DNA of 64,000 bases from Nesterenkonia xinjiangensis (GTDB lineage: Bacteria > Actinomycetota > Actinomycetes > Actinomycetales > Micrococcaceae): positions 2,108,001 through 2,172,000 of the forward strand of contig NZ_JACCFY010000001.1 in NCBI RefSeq assembly GCF_013410745.1. Reading direction: 5' to 3'. Below the pieces are notes generated by a model, which worked only from the letters and a program-made list of their open reading frames with translations, made no database searches and was not told the DNA's origin. The position numbers and the translations under genes were made by a program. Below, piece after piece: positions 43,296 through 50,627 of the stretch (the stretch's first letter is position 1; each line of letters begins with the position of its first letter).

Positions 43296-44267
43296 ATGTC
43301 CAGGACGACGACGGGCCGCCCCTCTACGGATCGGGTGCGCGCTGCCATCCGCGCCAGCGGGCGCTCTCAGCGCCAGGTGGCCGCCGAGATGGGGATGGAC
43401 GAGACGAAGCTCTCCAAGTCGCTGTCCGGGCAGCGTCGTTTCACCGACGACGAGTTCGTCACCCTGGCACGTGTCACCGGTGTGCCTGTCGGCGAGCTGC
43501 TCGAGCAGGGGCCGGGAGAGGCGCCGGTTTCGGTGGCTCCGCCGGAGACTGACCCGAGCGGAGCCTCGCCCTCGACCCCGGAGCAGGCTCGCCGCCGTCT
43601 GGAGATCATCGAGTCCGCGTGGCGGCTCTTCGCCCGGACGGGCTTCGAGGCCGTCCGCGTCAGCGACATCGCGGCGGCGGCCGGAGTCTCCAGCGCTACG
43701 GTGCACTACTACTTCCCGGCCAAGCCGGATCTCTTCGCGATGGCCCTGAGTCATTCGGTGAAGCTCGCCTATGACCGGCAGGTCGCTCGGCTCACCGGCG
43801 TCCAGGATCCGGTGGAGCGGCTATGGAGGCTGTTGGAGATGCAGTCGCCCCATGGAGAGGCCGGTCGGCTCGACTGGTCCATCTGGCTGCAGTCCTGGAA
43901 CCGGGTGGCGTTGGCTGGCGGCCGGGACGAGGAGTACGTGGAGATCTACCGCCGCTGGTCCGAGACCGTCCGCAGCGCCATCGATGCAGGCCAGCGCGCA
44001 GGGACATTCCAACCGGGCCCCAGCGAGGACCTCACCGGAGAGCTCACCGCGTTCGTGGACGGCCTGGGCGTGCAGGTGCTGACCGGTGTGCTCTCCGAGG
44101 AGGACATGGAGCGGCGCCTTCGGGAGCATCTGCGACGTCGGATCCTCCAGCCCGACGTGGACCTGCCCGGTGAGGACCTGCCTGATGTGGACCTGCCCGG
44201 TGAGGACCTGCCGATCGAGCGCCCCGTGCCCTCCTCGCAGGGTTCGCCGCCCGCCGTCGAGGCGTGA
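43296..44267 (+). CDS. Fused XRE-type and TetR-type transcriptional regulator
   Basis: The 323-residue protein starts with an XRE/lambda-repressor-like domain (residues 8-65: RVRAAIRASGRSQRQVAAEMGMDETKLSKSLSGQRRFTDDEFVTLARVTGVPVGELL). A linker follows, then a full TetR unit from about residue 105 (ARRRLEIIESAWRLFARTGFEAVRVSDIAAAAGVSSATVHYYFPAKPDLFAMAL) with a BetI-like C-terminal ligand domain. It ends with a short acidic repeat tail. Two DNA-binding domains in one chain are unusual. It sits just before the carnitine operon, which it probably controls, perhaps sensing carnitine or betaine (inference). Confidence 0.88.
   Translation: MSRTTTGRPSTDRVRAAIRASGRSQRQVAAEMGMDETKLSKSLSGQRRFTDDEFVTLARVTGVPVGELLEQGPGEAPVSVAPPETDPSGASPSTPEQARRRLEIIESAWRLFARTGFEAVRVSDIAAAAGVSSATVHYYFPAKPDLFAMALSHSVKLAYDRQVARLTGVQDPVERLWRLLEMQSPHGEAGRLDWSIWLQSWNRVALAGGRDEEYVEIYRRWSETVRSAIDAGQRAGTFQPGPSEDLTGELTAFVDGLGVQVLTGVLSEEDMERRLREHLRRRILQPDVDLPGEDLPDVDLPGEDLPIERPVPSSQGSPPAVEA
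44154..44213 (+). repeat. 30-bp tandem duplication in the regulator's tail
   Basis: Two copies (44154-44183 and 44184-44213) differ only at a few third positions and encode DVDLPGEDLP twice near the C-terminus. The frame is kept. Confidence 0.85.
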
Positions 44268-44332
44268 GCGGCCGGAGGACGACACCCCGGCTGAGGCCGC
44301 CGTCCCCGACCCGACCGCATCTGCAGTCCTGA

Positions 44333-44406
44333 CGTCGAGTGGGGGAATCCCTGACGGCCAAAGTCCCAGATCCGGCTCTCAGCCGCCATGAATCCCCCAC
44401 TCGACG
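44333..44406. repeat. Palindromic repeat family B, copy 3
   Basis: Ends CGTCGAGTGGGGGA (44333-44346) and TCCCCCACTCGACG (44393-44406) enclose an imperfectly pairing middle. It lies between the XRE-TetR stop and the first carnitine gene, 53 nt before the latter's start, so it could affect read-through from the regulator into the operon. Confidence 0.85.
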
Positions 44407-44459
44407 GTGGGTCATCCGTCTGCACCCGACCACCCCCCCCCCGAGAAGGAGCCCCCTCC

Positions 44460-45374
44460 ATGCCACGCAGAGTCATCATCACCTGTGCGCTCACCGGAGC
44501 CGGAGACACCGCCGGCCGCAACGAGAACGTCCCGGTCACACCGGAGGAGATCGCCGCCGACGCGATCGCCGCCGCCCGAGCCGGAGCATCGATCGTCCAT
44601 ATCCACGTCCGTGACCCGCAGACCACACTGGGTTCCCGCGAGGTCGCCCATTATCGAGAGGTCGTGCGGATCGTCCGGGCCTCCGACGTCGACCCCGTCC
44701 TGAACCTCACCGCCGGGATGGGCGGTGACCTGGTCCTCGACCCGCAGCGCCCCACCACGCAGCAGGAGGGCACGGACCTGGTCAACGCCACGGACCGGCT
44801 GCCTCATGTGGAGGAGCTGCTGCCGGAGATCTGCACCATCGACTGCGGCTCGCTGAACTTCGGCGAGGGCAGCAACCTCTACGTCTCCACCCCGGACATG
44901 CTCCGCGAGGGAGCAGCGAGGATCCAGCAGCTCGGGGTGAAGCCGGAGATGGAGATCTTCGACACCGGGAACCTGTGGTTCGCCAACGTCCTGGTGGAGG
45001 AAGGGCTGATCGACCCGCCTCCCATGTACCAGCTGTGCATGGGCATCCCCTACGGCGCTCCCGCCGACCCGGGGCTGCTGCAGGCCATGGTGCACATGCT
45101 TCCCGCCGGCGCGGAGTTCACCTCCTTCGCCCTGGGCCGGAATCAGCTGCCATGGGCGGCCCGGTCCGTGCTGGCCGGAGGTCACGTCCGGGTCGGCCTC
45201 GAGGACAACCTCTACCTCTCAAAGGGAGTCAAGGCCACCAACGCGCAGCTCACCGAGCGTGCGGTGGGACTGGTGGAGTCCCTCGGCGAGAACGTCGCCA
45301 CCCCGGACGAGGCCCGTGAGATCCTCGACCTGACCGTCCAGGTCCCCTCCGGCGGAGAGGGGGCCCGAGGATGA
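44460..45374 (+). CDS. Beta-keto acid cleavage enzyme (BKACE, DUF849), probable dehydrocarnitine cleavage
   Basis: The 304-residue TIM-barrel protein reads RRVIITCALTGAGDTAGRNENVPVTPEEIAADAIAAARAGASIVHIHVRDP (zinc His pair in HIHVRD). Later it has LNFGEGSNLYVSTPDM, PEMEIFDTGNLWFAN, GIPYGAPADP and GGHVRVGLEDNLYLSKG. Family knowledge: BKACE enzymes use acetyl-CoA to cleave beta-keto acids. With carnitine dehydrogenase and a thioesterase next to it, the likely reaction is 3-dehydrocarnitine plus acetyl-CoA to acetoacetate plus betainyl-CoA. The ATG at 44460 follows GAGAAGGAG. Confidence 0.88.
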   Translation: MPRRVIITCALTGAGDTAGRNENVPVTPEEIAADAIAAARAGASIVHIHVRDPQTTLGSREVAHYREVVRIVRASDVDPVLNLTAGMGGDLVLDPQRPTTQQEGTDLVNATDRLPHVEELLPEICTIDCGSLNFGEGSNLYVSTPDMLREGAARIQQLGVKPEMEIFDTGNLWFANVLVEEGLIDPPPMYQLCMGIPYGAPADPGLLQAMVHMLPAGAEFTSFALGRNQLPWAARSVLAGGHVRVGLEDNLYLSKGVKATNAQLTERAVGLVESLGENVATPDEAREILDLTVQVPSGGEGARG

Positions 45375-46339
45375 TGGCGCCGGGACGCAGCATCGACGAC
45401 GTCGGCACGATCGCCTGCATCGGGGCCGGCACCATCGGCGGCGGCTGGGCCGCCTACTTCCTCGCTCGCGGGCACCGGGTCAAGGTGTGGGACCCCGCCC
45501 CGGATGCGGAGGCCCGCCTGGCCCGTCTGATCGAGGCCGCCTGGCCCGCACTCGAGCAGCTCGACATGCTCGAGGGGGCGGACCGGGACGCCTGGAGCGT
45601 CCACACCGACCTGGCGGAGGCGGTCGACGGCGTCGGCTTCGTCCAGGAGTCCGCCCCGGAGGATCTGACGCTGAAACGTCGGCTGCTGGCCGAGCTGGAT
45701 GCGGTGACCGCGCCCGAGGTCGTCGTGGGGTCCTCCACCTCGGGCTACGGGATGACGGAGATGGCCGCGGAGGTCAGCCGGCCGGAGCGCTTCGTGGTGG
45801 GGCATCCGTTCAACCCGCCATACCTGATCCCGCTGGTGGAGGTCGTCGGCGGTGAGGGCACCTCCCCGGAGGTCGTCGACTGGGCCGCGCAGTTCTACAC
45901 GGCGCTGGGCAAGTCGGTGATCCGCATGGACCGCGAGGTGCCGGGATTCATCGCCAACCGGCTGCAGGAGGCCCTGTGGCGGGAAGCGCTGCACATGGTG
46001 GACAACGGCGAGGCCACCGTCGAGCAGATCGACCGCTCCATCAGAGACGGGCCCGGTCTGCGCTGGCCCATGCATGGCCCGATGCTCACCTTCCACCTCG
46101 CCGGAGGCGAAGGCGGAATGGCACACATGCTCGATCACTTCGGTCCCTCGCTGAAGTCGCCCTGGACACGGCTTCAGGCCCCGGAGCTCACCCCGGAGCT
46201 GCGGGGCGACGTCGTCGCCGGCTGCGAGGTGGCCAGCGAGGGTCGCAGCGTCACCGATCTGGTGGCTGAGCGCGATGCCGGGATCGTCGCCATCCGGCGG
46301 CTGCTGGGCCGGGACGAGTCGCCGGAGGTGCCGTCATGA
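45371..46339 (+). CDS. L-carnitine dehydrogenase (3-hydroxyacyl-CoA dehydrogenase family)
   Basis: The 322-residue protein has a Rossmann site IACIGAGTIGGGWAAYFLARGHRVKVWD, then FVQESAPEDLTLKRRLL, SSTSGYGMTEM, the GHPFNPPYLIPLVEVVGG catalytic-domain motif, and KSVIRMDREVPGFIANRLQEAL. This fits L-carnitine 3-dehydrogenase (carnitine to 3-dehydrocarnitine, NAD-linked), supported by its partners. The start ATG overlaps the BKACE stop (ATGA) and its stop overlaps the thioesterase start, so all three genes are translationally coupled. Confidence 0.9.
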   Translation: MMAPGRSIDDVGTIACIGAGTIGGGWAAYFLARGHRVKVWDPAPDAEARLARLIEAAWPALEQLDMLEGADRDAWSVHTDLAEAVDGVGFVQESAPEDLTLKRRLLAELDAVTAPEVVVGSSTSGYGMTEMAAEVSRPERFVVGHPFNPPYLIPLVEVVGGEGTSPEVVDWAAQFYTALGKSVIRMDREVPGFIANRLQEALWREALHMVDNGEATVEQIDRSIRDGPGLRWPMHGPMLTFHLAGGEGGMAHMLDHFGPSLKSPWTRLQAPELTPELRGDVVAGCEVASEGRSVTDLVAERDAGIVAIRRLLGRDESPEVPS

Positions 46340-46782
46340 CCGCGTCCCGGCTGCCGGTCCACGAGAGCCAGGTGGCCCAGGAGTGGATCGACTACAACGG
46401 CCACATGTCCGAGGCGTACTACGTGCTGGTCTTCGGCCACGCCACCGACCAGACCATGGATCGGCTCGGGATGGGCCCCGAGCATCGGGCGGCCCAGGGC
46501 TGCTCGCTGTTCACCGTGGAGGCCCACATCCGGTACCTGCGGGAGGTCGGACTCGACACGTCCCTGACCGTGCGCACCCGAGTGGTCGGCCAGGGGCCGA
46601 AGAAGCTGCACCTGGCTCATGAGATGCACGCCGACGGCGAGCTGATCGCCACGGAAGAGGTCATGGGCCTGTACGTGGATCAGCAGGCCGGCGGCACGGT
46701 GCCGTTCCCGGACGCGATCGCCGAGGCGATCCGCGCGCACCTGGAACCGGCGCCGTCCTGGTGCGGCCGGCGGATCGGCTGA
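46336..46782 (+). CDS. Hotdog-fold thioesterase, probable betainyl-CoA thioesterase
   Basis: The 148-residue hotdog-fold protein has the 4-hydroxybenzoyl-CoA-thioesterase-like motif DYNGHMSEAYYVLVF (catalytic Asp), then EAHIRYLREVGLDTSLTVRTRVVGQG and KKLHLAHEMHADGELIATEEVMGLYVD. In carnitine clusters this enzyme hydrolyses betainyl-CoA to glycine betaine and CoA, so the operon yields the osmoprotectant betaine plus acetoacetate. It is last in the three-gene operon. Confidence 0.87.
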   Translation: MTASRLPVHESQVAQEWIDYNGHMSEAYYVLVFGHATDQTMDRLGMGPEHRAAQGCSLFTVEAHIRYLREVGLDTSLTVRTRVVGQGPKKLHLAHEMHADGELIATEEVMGLYVDQQAGGTVPFPDAIAEAIRAHLEPAPSWCGRRIG

Positions 46783-46810
46783 GCCGGATCGGCTGAGCCG
46801 GATCGGTCAG
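46772..46810. repeat. 14-bp tandem repeat, nearly three copies
   Basis: GGATCGGCTGAGCC occurs at 46772-46785 and 46786-46799, with a partial third to 46810. The array starts inside the thioesterase stop region and runs into the convergent gap. It is the third short triplicate found just after a stop codon. Confidence 0.85.
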
Positions 46811-46855
46811 CAGGACTGAACAGCAGGGCCGGTCAGCCGGGGCAGCTCCAGCGGG

Positions 46856-48817
46856 TCAGTCGAGGACGTCCCGGGCTCCGGTGAGGAACTCCTCGAGCAG
46901 CGGCCCGTTGGTGGAGGAGCCGAACTCGCCCTCGTCCACGAAGATCGCCACCGCCAGGTCGCCCTGGAAGGCGATCACCCACGTGTGGGCGTACACGTCA
47001 TCGCCGTCCCCGGCCTGCGCGGTGCCGGTCTTCGCGTAGATGTGCTCGCCGGGGACGTCGACCAGCCCGGAGAGGGTGCCGTACTCGATGGTGTCGTGCA
47101 TCAGGGTGCGCAGGTCCTCGGCCTCGTCCTCGGTGAGGCCGGACTCCTCAGCTGACTCCTCGGACTCCGCCGCGGGGCCCGCCAGATACGGGTGGACCGT
47201 CTCTCCGGCGGCCACAGAGGCCGCCACCGTGGCCATACCCAGGGCAGAGGCCTCGACCACTCCCTGACCGAAGAGGTTCGCCGCGTGCAGGTTCAGCTCA
47301 GAGTCGTCTGGGATGCTGCCGAAACGACTGGCCAGTCCGATCCCCTGGCTCTCGTCGTCGAGTCCGAGGTCGAAGGCGGCCTCCTGCAGCTCGGCGGAGG
47401 AGACGTCGTCCCACGCGTTGACGAACAGCGTGTTGCAGGAGGTGGCGACCGCCTCGTCGAACTCCACCGAACCGGTGTGCTCGGCGGGGAAGCCTTCGTA
47501 GTTGCGGAAGACCTGACCGTGGACCTGGGCTGAGCCAGGGCACTCGACCGTGGAGTCGGGTGTGAGGCCGTCACGCAGCATCGCCAGGGAGGAGACGACT
47601 TTGAAGCTCGAGCCCGGTGCGTAGGTCGACTGGGTGGCGGTGGAGACCCAGGCGTCCTCCGGGTGGTGATCGGCGGCGGCCAGGATCCCGCCGTCGGAGG
47701 GGCGGATGGCGACCAGGGAGGCGATGGAGTCTTCGACTCCGTCAACGATGTCCTGCGCGAGGTTCTGCAGTCGCGGGTTCAGCGTGGTGTCCAGGTCCTC
47801 GCCGGACACCGGCTCGGTGGAGAAGAGCGTTTCGCCATCCATATGGATGCGCAGGCCGGGGGAGCCGCGAAGCGACTCCTCGTAGGCCGCCTGGAGCCCG
47901 GAGGTGCCGATCGTGTCGCCGGCGCTGAGGCTGGGGTCCTCCTCCAGGTGCTCGGCGGTGACCGGCCCCACCCGGCCCAGCAGCATCGGCGCGAAGTCGG
48001 CGGACTCCGCCAGCGGCAGTTGGTCGTCGGCGATATGGACCCCCGGGATGTCGGCGAGGTCGGCGGCGGTCACCTCGTCGGAGTCGCGCCGATGCACGAT
48101 GGCCTCCACGAACGCCTGGTCTCCGTGGGCGACCACACGGTCCGCATAGGTCTCGGCGTCGATGCCGAGCACCTCGGCCAGCTGCTCGGCGACATCGCGC
48201 TGGGTGTCCTCCTCGGGGGCCTCCTCGCCGGTGGTGAGCTGGGACTTGTCGATGCCGATGCGCACCACGTCCCGGTTGTAGACCATCGCGCGGCCGGCGT
48301 CGTCCATGATCCTGCCGCGCTCTGCGGGCACCGTGGAGATGCCGATGCCCTCGTGCCCTGAATAGCCGGGCAGGACGATCTCGGAGTCGGGCTCCAGCCG
48401 CCACTGCTCCGCTTCAGCGTCGTAGGTGAACTCAGCCCGGGTCTCGTAGGTCCAGGTCTCCTCGTCCAGCCCCAGGTCCTCCAGGTTCCAGGAGTGCTCC
48501 AGGTCCACTGCGGCGCTGGGCGGACGGGGGGAGTCCTCCGGGGGCTCCTCCACGGCGATCTCGCCGACGGTGACCTCCGGGGCCAGGTCGCCGAAGGGGG
48601 CGTGGAGGGCGGCCACGGCGTCGTCGAGCTCCTGGGCCCCGGCGTCGGTGCGCACGGCGACCTCGGAGAAGTCTCCGGTCTGCAGCGCGGAGGCCAGCGC
48701 CTCGGCCTGAGACTCAGGGGTGGGGCGCGCGTCTCCGCAGCCGGTGAGCAGCGCCAGCGTACCGGCGGCCACCACGCTCAGACTGAGCAGGCGACGAGGG
48801 TGCGAGGTGAACGGCAT
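46856..48817 (-). CDS. Lipoprotein penicillin-binding protein with MecA_N (NTF2-like) domain
   Basis: The 653-residue protein starts with a lipoprotein signal (lipobox LTGC). An NTF2-like MecA_N domain (about residues 30-150) and a PBP dimerisation region (GIGISTVPAERGRIMDDAGRAMVYNRDVVRIGID) follow, then a transpeptidase domain with SxxK in PGSSFKVV, SxN in TSCNT, and KTG in YAKTGTAQ. This is the class B low-affinity PBP layout (PBP2a/PBP5-like; also Mycobacterium PbpA-like NTF2 proteins). It cross-links peptidoglycan outside the membrane. Start is ATG at 48817; a GTG two codons earlier is possible. Confidence 0.9.
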   Translation of the reverse strand: MPFTSHPRRLLSLSVVAAGTLALLTGCGDARPTPESQAEALASALQTGDFSEVAVRTDAGAQELDDAVAALHAPFGDLAPEVTVGEIAVEEPPEDSPRPPSAAVDLEHSWNLEDLGLDEETWTYETRAEFTYDAEAEQWRLEPDSEIVLPGYSGHEGIGISTVPAERGRIMDDAGRAMVYNRDVVRIGIDKSQLTTGEEAPEEDTQRDVAEQLAEVLGIDAETYADRVVAHGDQAFVEAIVHRRDSDEVTAADLADIPGVHIADDQLPLAESADFAPMLLGRVGPVTAEHLEEDPSLSAGDTIGTSGLQAAYEESLRGSPGLRIHMDGETLFSTEPVSGEDLDTTLNPRLQNLAQDIVDGVEDSIASLVAIRPSDGGILAAADHHPEDAWVSTATQSTYAPGSSFKVVSSLAMLRDGLTPDSTVECPGSAQVHGQVFRNYEGFPAEHTGSVEFDEAVATSCNTLFVNAWDDVSSAELQEAAFDLGLDDESQGIGLASRFGSIPDDSELNLHAANLFGQGVVEASALGMATVAASVAAGETVHPYLAGPAAESEESAEESGLTEDEAEDLRTLMHDTIEYGTLSGLVDVPGEHIYAKTGTAQAGDGDDVYAHTWVIAFQGDLAVAIFVDEGEFGSSTNGPLLEEFLTGARDVLD

Positions 48818-48892
48818 GGGCACCAGTATGCCTGGCCTCTGTGACAGGAAGGGTGCTGACGTGCGGGGTGGGGTCGAGCTTTCGTGGTGGTG

Positions 48893-49624
48893 TCAGCTCC
48901 TGTCCCGGAAGGCCGCGGCGGTCGCCGCGGCGAACTCCTGCATCGAGCGGAATTCGGCGCCGTAGCTCCAGCCTTCCGCGGGTTCCGGCGTCGCGCCCCA
49001 GCCGGGGCGATCGTGGCGCCGGTTGATCCACACCGAGTCCAGCGCGTGACGGCGTGCCGGGACATGGTCGTGGAACAGGCTCTGGGCCACATGCAGCAGC
49101 TCTGACCGGGGTGTTCCCCGGTCGTCGAGCCAGGCCTCCAGCGACTCGAAAGGGGGCGCGGCCGGCTTGTAGGCGCCCGCGTCCTCGGCGGTGATGATCG
49201 CCGCGAAGTCGCCGCGGAGGTGCCGGTTGCTGCCGGCGAAGCCGGCGCGGTGCACGTTGGAGAGGATGACCAAGTCGTAGTGGCGGCCCAGGGACGCGAG
49301 CGCGGCGGCCGAGTCAGGAAACATCGGCCAGTCTGGGACTGAGTCGCCGAGCCGCTGCGCCCAGGAGTCGCTGACCGCCGTGCCCAGGTGACGGCCGGTG
49401 CGGCGGAAGGCCTCGGCGAGCACCTGCGGGTAGAGCCAGGAGGGGTGTTCCCGCATGACGGCGGCCTCCTGGGCCGAGTACGCCGTCAGAAGGTCCTCGG
49501 TGTCGAGTTCGAGGCCCTGCTCCTGCGCCCAAGGGGCCAGCACGGAGGAGAGCCCGGCCTCCCAGTCGATGAGCGTGCCGTAGCAGTCGAAGCTGAGGGT
49601 CGTGTAGGCGGTCAGATCCTTCAT
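48893..49624 (-). CDS. HAD-family hydrolase, haloacid dehalogenase type II
   Basis: The 243-residue protein has HAD motif I LSFDCYGTLIDWE (nucleophile Asp), motif II LSNVHRAGF (Ser/Thr position), motif III Lys in AGAYKPAAPPF, and a motif IV-like region around VAQSLFHDHVPARRHALDSVWINR. This is the type II L-2-haloacid-dehalogenase pattern. Many such proteins are annotated dehalogenases without proof; phosphatase activity is possible. AGGAGAG lies 4-5 nt before the ATG. Confidence 0.9.
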   Translation of the reverse strand: MKDLTAYTTLSFDCYGTLIDWEAGLSSVLAPWAQEQGLELDTEDLLTAYSAQEAAVMREHPSWLYPQVLAEAFRRTGRHLGTAVSDSWAQRLGDSVPDWPMFPDSAAALASLGRHYDLVILSNVHRAGFAGSNRHLRGDFAAIITAEDAGAYKPAAPPFESLEAWLDDRGTPRSELLHVAQSLFHDHVPARRHALDSVWINRRHDRPGWGATPEPAEGWSYGAEFRSMQEFAAATAAAFRDRS

Positions 49625-49672
49625 GGGCTCTCCTCGTGGTCGGCTGTGCGGCTCAATCTACCGATCATGGGA

Positions 49673-50614
49673 TCAGCCGGATCGCAGCCGCACCCGCACC
49701 GCCGCCGCGGCGCAGAGCACCACGGCCAGGCCGCCCACCATCGTGGTCAGAGTGATCCGTTCTCCCAGGAGCACGGTGGCCCAGATCAGCGTCATCACCG
49801 GCTGGGTGAGCTGGATCTGGCTGACCTGGGCGATCGGCCCGATGGCCAGCCCGCGGTACCAGGCGAAGAAGCCCAGGAACATGCTGACCACCGCGAGGTA
49901 TCCGAAGCTGGCCCACTGAGCGGGGGAGGCCTGCGGCACCTGGCCGTCCAGGCTGAGGGCCGTCAGCAGGATCGTCACGGGCAGGGCCGCCACCAGCGCC
50001 CAGGAGATCGTCTGCCAGGCCCCCAGCTCGCGTGCCAGCAGACCGCCCTCGGCGTAGCCGAACGCCGCGGTGACCACCGCGGCGAAGAAGAGCAGGTCGG
50101 TCCAGTGCAGGGACCCCACCCCGCCATGGACTGAGGCGAAGGCGACGGCGGCCGCCGCTCCGCCGCTGGTGGCCGTCCAGAACAGCGGCCCGGGGCGCTC
50201 CCCGGTCCGCACGACGGCGACCACGGCGGTGGCCGCGGGCAGCACCGCGATGACCACCGCCCCATGGTTCGCGGTCGCGGTGGTCAGCGCCAGGGAGGTC
50301 AGCACGGGGAATCCCAGGACGATGCCCAGCGCGACGATGCCCAGCCGGAGCCACTGCCGCCCCTGGGGCAGTCGCTGACGGGCGAGCAGCAGGGCCGAGC
50401 CTGCCAGGAACCCGGCGACGACGGCACGTCCGGCTCCGACGAAGAGCGGGTCGAGACCGCCACCGGGGACCCCCTCGGTGACGGCGATGCGGGTCAGTGG
50501 GACCGTGAAGGAGAAGGCCACGACGCCGAGAAGCCCCCACCAGACGCCCGAGGGTGGCGTGACAGGCGATAGCGGTTCCCTGGCAGTGAAAATATCGCTA
50601 CTATGTCCCTTCAT
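49673..50614 (-). CDS. EamA/DMT-superfamily transporter
   Basis: The 313-residue protein has ten hydrophobic helices in two EamA halves (GVWWGLLGVVAFSFTVPLTRIAV ... ATANHGAVVIAVLPAATAVVAVVRTGER; WASFGYLAVVSMFLGFFAWYRGLAIGPIAQVSQIQLTQPVMTLIWATVLLGERITLTTMVGGLAVV). It probably exports an amino acid or metabolite. The ATG at 50614 is the only good start and overlaps the start codon of the divergent MocR gene. A TACTAT hexamer lies 5 nt upstream. It is probably regulated by MocR. Confidence 0.9.
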   Translation of the reverse strand: MKGHSSDIFTAREPLSPVTPPSGVWWGLLGVVAFSFTVPLTRIAVTEGVPGGGLDPLFVGAGRAVVAGFLAGSALLLARQRLPQGRQWLRLGIVALGIVLGFPVLTSLALTTATANHGAVVIAVLPAATAVVAVVRTGERPGPLFWTATSGGAAAAVAFASVHGGVGSLHWTDLLFFAAVVTAAFGYAEGGLLARELGAWQTISWALVAALPVTILLTALSLDGQVPQASPAQWASFGYLAVVSMFLGFFAWYRGLAIGPIAQVSQIQLTQPVMTLIWATVLLGERITLTTMVGGLAVVLCAAAAVRVRLRSG

Positions 50615-50627
50615 GACAGATAGTAGC
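50597..50627. promoter_or_regulatory. Symmetric divergent promoter/operator over overlapping start codons
   Basis: GCTACTAT (50597-50604), N15, ATAGTAGC (50620-50627). Each arm contains TACTAT, read toward mocR on the plus strand and toward the EamA gene on the minus strand. The dyad centre (50612) falls on the shared CATG that holds both start codons. Both transcripts would be leaderless or nearly so, and one bound protein could control both. Confidence 0.65.
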
